From: Pseudomonadota bacterium
Lineage (GTDB): Bacteria; Pseudomonadota; Gammaproteobacteria; Xanthomonadales; Xanthomonadaceae
NCBI GenBank assembly: GCA_023461075.1
Contig: JAEWNY010000001.1
Location: forward strand, 1-28,766
Reading direction: 5' to 3'
Length of the DNA: 28,766 bases
A program made the position numbers and the translations under genes. Positions 24,039 through 28,766 of this stretch are shown here, one piece after another. The notes under the pieces were generated by a model. The model was given only the letters and a program-made list of their open reading frames with translations. It made no database searches and was not told the origin of the DNA. Within the stretch, counting starts at the first letter, position 1, and every line of letters starts with the position of its first letter.

Positions 24039-26450
24039 ATGAGCCAACTTGCCCCCATCGACGTGAGCGACATGTCGAGCCGTTCGCTGTCCACCGAGGA
24101 CGGCGAGCTCACCACCCGACTGGCCCGCAAGTACGGGGAGCGGATTACCGGGACCTTCGTCGTGCCGGCGCGGTCAGGCCGATTCGCGGAGTTCCCCGAG
24201 GATCTGCCGTCCCAGCTGGCTGCGGCACTGCATGGGCGCGGATTGACTCGTCTCTATAGCCACCAGGCCGAAGCCTGGGAAGCCGTCCAGCGCGGGGAGG
24301 ACGTGGTTGTGGTGACGCCGACCGCCTCCGGCAAGTCGCTCTGCTACACGCTGCCGGTCGTGGCAGAAGCCATGCGCAGTCGAGGGAAGGCGCTCTATCT
24401 CTTCCCGACCAAGGCGTTGGCACAGGATCAGGTCGCCGAGCTGCTGGAGTTGTCCAAGGCGGGAGACCTCAGGGTGCGGGCGGCCACATTCGATGGCGAC
24501 ACGCCCGGCGACCAACGCAAGTCGATTCGGCTCGCCGGCGACATCGTGGTGTCCAACCCGGACATGGTCCACCAGGGCATCCTGCCGCACCACGACAAGT
24601 GGGCGCAGTTCTTCGAGAACCTGAAGTTCGTCGTCATCGACGAGATCCACACCTATCGCGGGGTGTTCGGCTCACACCTGGCCAATGTGCTGCGGCGGCT
24701 CAAGCGCATCTGCGCGTTCTATGGCGCCAACCCGCAGTTCATCCTGTGCTCGGCCACCATCGGCAACCCACGGGAGCACGCCATAGCCCTGGTCGAACGG
24801 CCAGTCACGGCAATCACCGAGTCCGGTGCACCCAGCGGCGCCAAGCATGTGATGCTGTGGAATCCGCCTATCGTCAATCCAGACCTGGGGCTGCGAGCCT
24901 CGGCCCGTTCGCAGTCCAATCGCATCGCGCGGATCGCGATCAAGGCAGGCCTCAAGACCCTGGTGTTCGCGCAGTCCCGGACCATGGTCGAGGTGCTGAC
25001 CAAGTACCTGAAAGAGGTCTTTGACCACGACCCGCGGCTTCCCGCCCGCATCCGCGCCTATCGCGGCGGCTATCTGCCGACCGAGCGCCGGGAAGCCGAG
25101 CGCGCCATGCGCGATGGCCGCATCGACGGCATCGTGTCGACATCTGCCTTGGAGCTCGGCGTCGACATCGGCGCGTTGGACGTGGTGGTCCTGAACGGCT
25201 ATCCAGGCTCGATAGCGGCTGCCTGGCAGCGCTTCGGCCGGGCCGGCCGTCGCCAGCAAACTTCGGTGGGCGTCATGGTCGCCAGCTCCGACCCGCTCGA
25301 CCAGTACATCGTGCGCCACCCGGAGTTCTTCGGCGATGCGCCGCCCGAGCACGCCCGCATTGCACCCGACCAGCCGGTGATCCTGCTGGACCACATCCGC
25401 TGCGCGGCTTTCGAGCTCCCGTTCACCGCAGGCGAGCTGTTCGGCCCGATCGATCCGAGCATCTACCTGCAACTGCTGGGCGAAGACGGCGTTATCCACG
25501 AGGAGAACGGACGCTGGGAGTGGATCGCCGACAGCTACCCGGCACAAGCCGTCAGCCTGCGCTCCGTTGCCGATGGCAACTTCGTGGTGGTGGACCGGAC
25601 CGACGGCCGGCAAGTGATCATTGCCGAGGTCGACTACACCTCCGCTCCCCTCATGCTCTACGAGGGCGCCATCCACATGGTGCAGTCGGTGCCTTATCAG
25701 GTCGAGAAACTCGACTGGGAGGGCCGCAAGGCCTATGTCACGCGCACGCACGTCGACTACTACACCGATGCCATCGACTACACCCGGCTCAAGGTGCTGG
25801 AGTCCTTCGACGACACCGCGAGCGGCGATGGCACCTGCCAGCACGGCGAGGTGCACGTCATCCGGCGAGTGGCCGGTTACAAGAAGATCCGCTTCCACAC
25901 CCACGAGAACATTGGCTACGGACCGGTGACGCTGCCCGACCACGAGATGCACACCTCGGCGGTGTGGTGGCAGTTGCCGCAGTCGGTGCTCGATACGCTG
26001 TTCGCATCTCGACAGGCGGCACTCGATGGCTTTCTCAGTGCCGCCCATGCGTTGCATGTGGTGGCGAGGATCGCGGTCATGGCCGATGGCGCAGACCTGC
26101 AGAAGGCGGTGGGCAGTGGCGATGGGGCCTGGTCGGCAGTCAGTGATGGCCGCGGTCGCGGCCAGTTGCGGGCAACTGATGGCGGAACGGCGTCGCTGGA
26201 GCGTGTCGGTCACTTTGCGCCGACCCTTTACCTCTACGACAACTATCCGGGTGGCGTTGGGCTCTCGGAGCCCTTGTGGACCCGGCAGGCAGAGCTGGTG
26301 CGGCGGGCGACGGATCTTGTGGAAGATTGCCCCTGCACCGCAGGCTGCCCGAGCTGCGTGGGTCCGATCCTTGCGGCGGACGAGCAAGCGGACGACGCGC
26401 CGAAGGCACTTGGCCTGCGCGTGCTCTCGGCGCTCCAGGCGGGCGCATGA
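24039..26450 (+). CDS. mrfA: MrfA/YprA-type DEAH-box helicase with DUF1998 zinc-binding C-terminus
   Basis: This superfamily 2 helicase of 803 residues belongs to the family of Bacillus MrfA (YprA), a 3'-5' DNA helicase that acts with the nuclease MrfB in mitomycin-type damage repair. Motif I is TPTASGKS (93-100), motif II DEIH (201-204), motif III SAT, and motif VI QRFGRAGRR (397-405). A linker and the DUF1998 (MrfA zinc-binding) region follow. Four cysteines (764, 766, 770, 773) near the end are the expected metal ligands. The ATG at 24039 has GGGAG upstream. Its stop overlaps the start of the exonuclease gene, indicating a coupled pair. The repair role is taken from the Bacillus family; the substrate here is inferred. 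Confidence 0.9.
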   Translation: MSQLAPIDVSDMSSRSLSTEDGELTTRLARKYGERITGTFVVPARSGRFAEFPEDLPSQLAAALHGRGLTRLYSHQAEAWEAVQRGEDVVVVTPTASGKSLCYTLPVVAEAMRSRGKALYLFPTKALAQDQVAELLELSKAGDLRVRAATFDGDTPGDQRKSIRLAGDIVVSNPDMVHQGILPHHDKWAQFFENLKFVVIDEIHTYRGVFGSHLANVLRRLKRICAFYGANPQFILCSATIGNPREHAIALVERPVTAITESGAPSGAKHVMLWNPPIVNPDLGLRASARSQSNRIARIAIKAGLKTLVFAQSRTMVEVLTKYLKEVFDHDPRLPARIRAYRGGYLPTERREAERAMRDGRIDGIVSTSALELGVDIGALDVVVLNGYPGSIAAAWQRFGRAGRRQQTSVGVMVASSDPLDQYIVRHPEFFGDAPPEHARIAPDQPVILLDHIRCAAFELPFTAGELFGPIDPSIYLQLLGEDGVIHEENGRWEWIADSYPAQAVSLRSVADGNFVVVDRTDGRQVIIAEVDYTSAPLMLYEGAIHMVQSVPYQVEKLDWEGRKAYVTRTHVDYYTDAIDYTRLKVLESFDDTASGDGTCQHGEVHVIRRVAGYKKIRFHTHENIGYGPVTLPDHEMHTSAVWWQLPQSVLDTLFASRQAALDGFLSAAHALHVVARIAVMADGADLQKAVGSGDGAWSAVSDGRGRGQLRATDGGTASLERVGHFAPTLYLYDNYPGGVGLSEPLWTRQAELVRRATDLVEDCPCTAGCPSCVGPILAADEQADDAPKALGLRVLSALQAGA

Positions 26451-27283
26451 GCGTCAACCTGCAGCGCCTGCAGGCGCTCAAGCGCCAAGCCACGGGCATC
26501 GCCGCGGATGCGCCCGCGCGGCCAAGTGTGCCGCCCCGTTCCAACCCAATAACCGCCGGTCAGCTTCGTGCCCTGCTGCGACTGCGTGCGCCCGGACGCG
26601 CCTTGCTTTCCAGCGCCTACGATCGAAGCCTTCCGGGCATCGAAATCAGCCCGGGCTTGCACCTGATCGAGTCGAGGCTGCCTGCCGAACCCGTTCCCAG
26701 CGTCCTCTGCGGCGCCTTCTGTCGCCGGAATGAGCTCGACACTGCCCGCATGCTGTTCTTCGATACGGAGACGACCGGGCTTGCCGGCGGCGTCGGCACC
26801 CGTGCCTTCATGATCGGGGCTGCCCATTGGGAAAAAGACACTCTTGTTGTGCGGCAACTGCTGACCGCAACGCTTGGTGCCGAGATCGCGATGCTGGAGG
26901 TGTTCCGCTCATGGCTGGCAGACGACACGATCCTCGCCAGCTACAACGGCAAGAGCTATGACGCGCCCCTTTTGCGGGCACGCTTCAGGCTGGCGCGCAT
27001 GGGCGATCCCACGCTGGGGCTGGACCATGTCGACCTGCTGCATCCCACACGTAGACGTTACCGCGGCGTCTACGAGAACTGTCGCCTGACGACGATCGAA
27101 CGCAGGGTGCTCGGCATCGTGCGCGAGGATGACCTGCCTGGCAGCGAGGCTCCAGCCGCTTGGCTGGGATACTTGCGCGGAGGCGGTAGCGAACTACTTA
27201 GGCGCGTCGGCCACCACAACCATCAGGACGTGGTGACACTGGCGGCGTTGGCTCGCCACCTGGCTGTGCTAGGTGACTGCTAA
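26447..27283 (+). CDS. mrfB: MrfB/YprB-type DEDD 3'-5' exonuclease
   Basis: This 278-residue protein has an N-terminal variable region (about 1-95) and a ribonuclease H-like exonuclease domain. Exo I is FFDTETTGL (Asp106, Glu108), Exo II is SYNGKSYDAPLL (Asp172) and Exo III is HHNHQDVVT (Asp261, with His256/257 in the base position). These match YprB-type metal-dependent DNA exonucleases, which pair with MrfA helicases in Bacillus. It lacks the C-terminal TPR extension found in Bacillus YprB, so it is a minimal form. The ATG overlaps the mrfA stop in ATGA, so helicase and nuclease are made together. Confidence 0.88.
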   Translation: MSVNLQRLQALKRQATGIAADAPARPSVPPRSNPITAGQLRALLRLRAPGRALLSSAYDRSLPGIEISPGLHLIESRLPAEPVPSVLCGAFCRRNELDTARMLFFDTETTGLAGGVGTRAFMIGAAHWEKDTLVVRQLLTATLGAEIAMLEVFRSWLADDTILASYNGKSYDAPLLRARFRLARMGDPTLGLDHVDLLHPTRRRYRGVYENCRLTTIERRVLGIVREDDLPGSEAPAAWLGYLRGGGSELLRRVGHHNHQDVVTLAALARHLAVLGDC

Positions 27284-27368
27284 CAGCCACTTCCGCTGGC
27301 AAATGGAACCGATGCACGGTGCGTCACAAGCCCCGGAGTTTGGCTCTGCCACATTGAGCTCGAGGGGG

Positions 27369-27539
27369 TCACGCAGGCGATGGCTTGAGTTCTTCCGCGG
27401 CGCGGGCTTCGAGCGCTCTCTGCCTGCTGATGCGGCGATACTCCGCATTGGCCATCAGCCGGTAGCAGAGCATTCCTTCGAGGTCGTCGGCGTCGGCACA
27501 TGCCTGCGCCATCCGTTGGAACCTTTCGACTTCTTCCAT
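27369..27539 (-). CDS. 56-residue small protein with strong ribosome-binding site
   Basis: This short gene begins ATG with a near-perfect AGGAGG eight bases upstream. It encodes MEEVERFQRMAQACADADDL, then EGMLCYRLMANAEYRRISRQ and an acidic/basic tail ending in KPSPA. The whole product should be two or three amphipathic helices with Cys14 and Cys35. No family is recognised. It converges on mrfB from the other strand, so it is a separate transcript. The strong start signal and clean codon use argue for a real gene; its role is unknown. Confidence 0.6.
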   Translation of the reverse strand: MEEVERFQRMAQACADADDLEGMLCYRLMANAEYRRISRQRALEARAAEELKPSPA

Positions 27540-27851
27540 GACATCGTCCTCCTATTGCGCACGGATAGCGTGCCAAGGAAGCAGCGGCGGGATCTGTAGG
27601 AAAAGCCTGAATCCACCATCAGCGAAGCAAACGCACGGCCGTCAGCAAACTTCAGTTGATGCTCGACAGTGGTCGTTCAACCCTCAATTGCGGTTTCTGG
27701 CTCATAGCCGTCTAGCAATGCCGGTGAGTCCGTCCTCGCTTTGCTTGCGACCCACGGAAGCCTAATCAGCGGCGTCACAGCAAGTGACTCTCAGGCCATG
27801 GGAGCGCCTCGATTACACTTTGACTTCCAACTGGGCCGGGGACCCCGTCGC
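27540..27851. other. Intergenic region upstream of hsdM
   Basis: No gene is supported. A possible promoter for hsdM is TTGCTT (27741-27746), a 16-base spacer and TAATCA (27763-27768), which is only a fair match. The upstream part should hold the promoter of the 56-residue gene on the minus strand, but no clear boxes are visible. A reading frame continues into hsdM from 27741 but does not look coding before 27852. Confidence 0.35.
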
Positions 27852-28766
27852 GTGAATCAGGCTGCACTCTCGTCCTTCATCTGGTCGGTCGCCGACCTGC
27901 TGCGCGGCAACTACAAGCCGCATGAATACGGCCGCTTCATCCTGCCCTTCACCGTCCTGCGCCGGCTCGACTGCGTGCTGGCGCCCAGCAAGGACAAGGT
28001 GTTGGCCGAGTTCAAGAAGAAGACTGACGCCGGGATCAACCCCGACCCGTTCCTGCGGCGCCTCGTGGGTGAAGCCCGTTTCTACAACACGTCGCCGATG
28101 GACCTGCCGAAGCTGCTGGGCGATCCGGACGAAATCCGCCAGAACCTCTATCAGTACGTGCAGGGCTTCTCGCCGGAGGCGCGCGACATCTTCGAGCGGT
28201 TCGACTTCTACACGCAGGTCGAGCGGCTGGCCAAGGACAAGCTGCTGTACCTGGTCACCGAGAAGTTCGCCAACATCGATCTGCATCCGGGCCGCGTGGA
28301 CAACGCGCAGATGGGGCACGTGTTCGAGGAGCTGATCCGCAAGTTCGCCGAGCTGTCCAACGAGACCGCCGGTGAGCACTTCACTCCGCGCGAAGTCATC
28401 CGGTTGATGGTCAACCTGATCTTCATCTAGGACGACGACGTGCTGACCCCCGGCAACGCCGTGGTGCGCACCATCTACGATCCTACCGCCGGCACCGGCG
28501 GCATGCTTTCGGTAGCGGCCGAGCACCTGATCGAGCACAACCCCGCCGCGCGTCTGACCCTGTACGGGCAGGAGCTCAACGACGAGTCCTACGCCATCTG
28601 CAAGGCGGACATGCTGATCCGCGGGCAGGACGTGGACAACATTGTGCCCGGCAACACGCTGGGCGACGACGGCCACGCAGGCCGCAGGTTCGACTACATG
28701 CTGTCCAACCCGCCGTTCGGCGTGGAGTGGAAAAAGGTCGAGAAGATCGTGCGCGCCGAGCACGAG
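27852..28766 (+). pseudogene. hsdM: hsdM, type I restriction N6-adenine methyltransferase, interrupted by an amber codon and cut by window edge
   Basis: HsdM methylates adenine within the type I recognition site as part of an M2S or R2M2S complex. The gene starts at GTG 27852, giving the standard beginning NQAALSSFIWSVADLLRG with YKPHEYGRFILPF. It runs through the N-terminal helical domain to GEHFTPREVIRLMVNLIFI (codon 192) and then meets TAG at 28428-28430. The same frame continues without any shift through the SAM-binding motif DPTAGTGGM and the catalytic NPPF motif to the window edge. A single GAG-to-TAG change would explain it, since the family usually has Glu there. The truncated product would lack the catalytic domain. 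Sequencing error is possible. Confidence 0.85.

Noticed and set aside
24672..26387. 571-codon open frame on the minus strand
   Set aside because: It is antisense to the MrfA-type helicase, with no domain and His/Arg/Ala-rich composition typical of a shadow frame.
24039..27283. DISARM or Druantia defence system, because of the DUF1998 helicase
   Set aside because: The helicase has the short MrfA form and is paired with an MrfB-type exonuclease. No DISARM methylase, drmB or drmC is seen, and no very large DruE-type protein.

Overview
The window looks like a chromosome segment of a high-G+C gammaproteobacterium of the Xanthomonadaceae/Lysobacteraceae (Xanthomonas, Lysobacter or Luteimonas type). 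The main evidence is a fused aspartokinase/diaminopimelate decarboxylase and the MurD2-MurL pair, which makes D-Glu-containing muropeptide by ligating L-Glu and then epimerising it. The HU protein with a Lys/Ala-rich N-terminal tail and the overall codon usage agree. The genus is inference.

Positions 1-15,900 are core chromosome. On the minus strand lie two lipoproteins and a small membrane protein in one operon, a decayed chromate-transporter remnant, an M23 peptidase, an HU-family protein and an EF-G paralogue. A glycine-zipper protein (+) and a PhzF-family protein (-) converge on a shared perfect hairpin. A plus-strand operon follows: lysAC, a small membrane protein, murL and murD2, joined by short overlaps. 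It links diaminopimelate/lysine supply with the D-Glu step of peptidoglycan synthesis. Next come a secreted dienelactone-hydrolase-like protein, a DUF488 remnant with an internal deletion, ispB (-) and ssb (+).

Just after the ssb terminator the base composition falls and a mobile island begins. Its first four genes (15,993-21,344) encode three tandem, overlapping tyrosine recombinases and a small coiled-coil protein. This is the layout of GInt islands (ginABCD) and resembles the Tn554 tnpABC and recombinase-in-trio arrangements. Weak small ORFs follow, then a divergent pair (a 127-residue protein and an XRE repressor) around a perfect inverted repeat.

From 22,600 to 27,540 the island carries what looks like a DNA-damage-repair cargo: an SRAP (YedK/HMCES-type) abasic-site cross-linking protein, its 99-residue partner and a 32-residue coupled ORF. 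These are divergent from an MrfA-type DUF1998 helicase coupled to an MrfB-type DEDD exonuclease, with a dyad between the two operons. A 56-residue small gene lies downstream. The window ends inside a type I restriction methyltransferase gene (hsdM) interrupted by one in-frame amber codon.

The strongest candidates for something under-described are the SRAP-MrfAB grouping carried by a GInt-like island and the small proteins attached to it.
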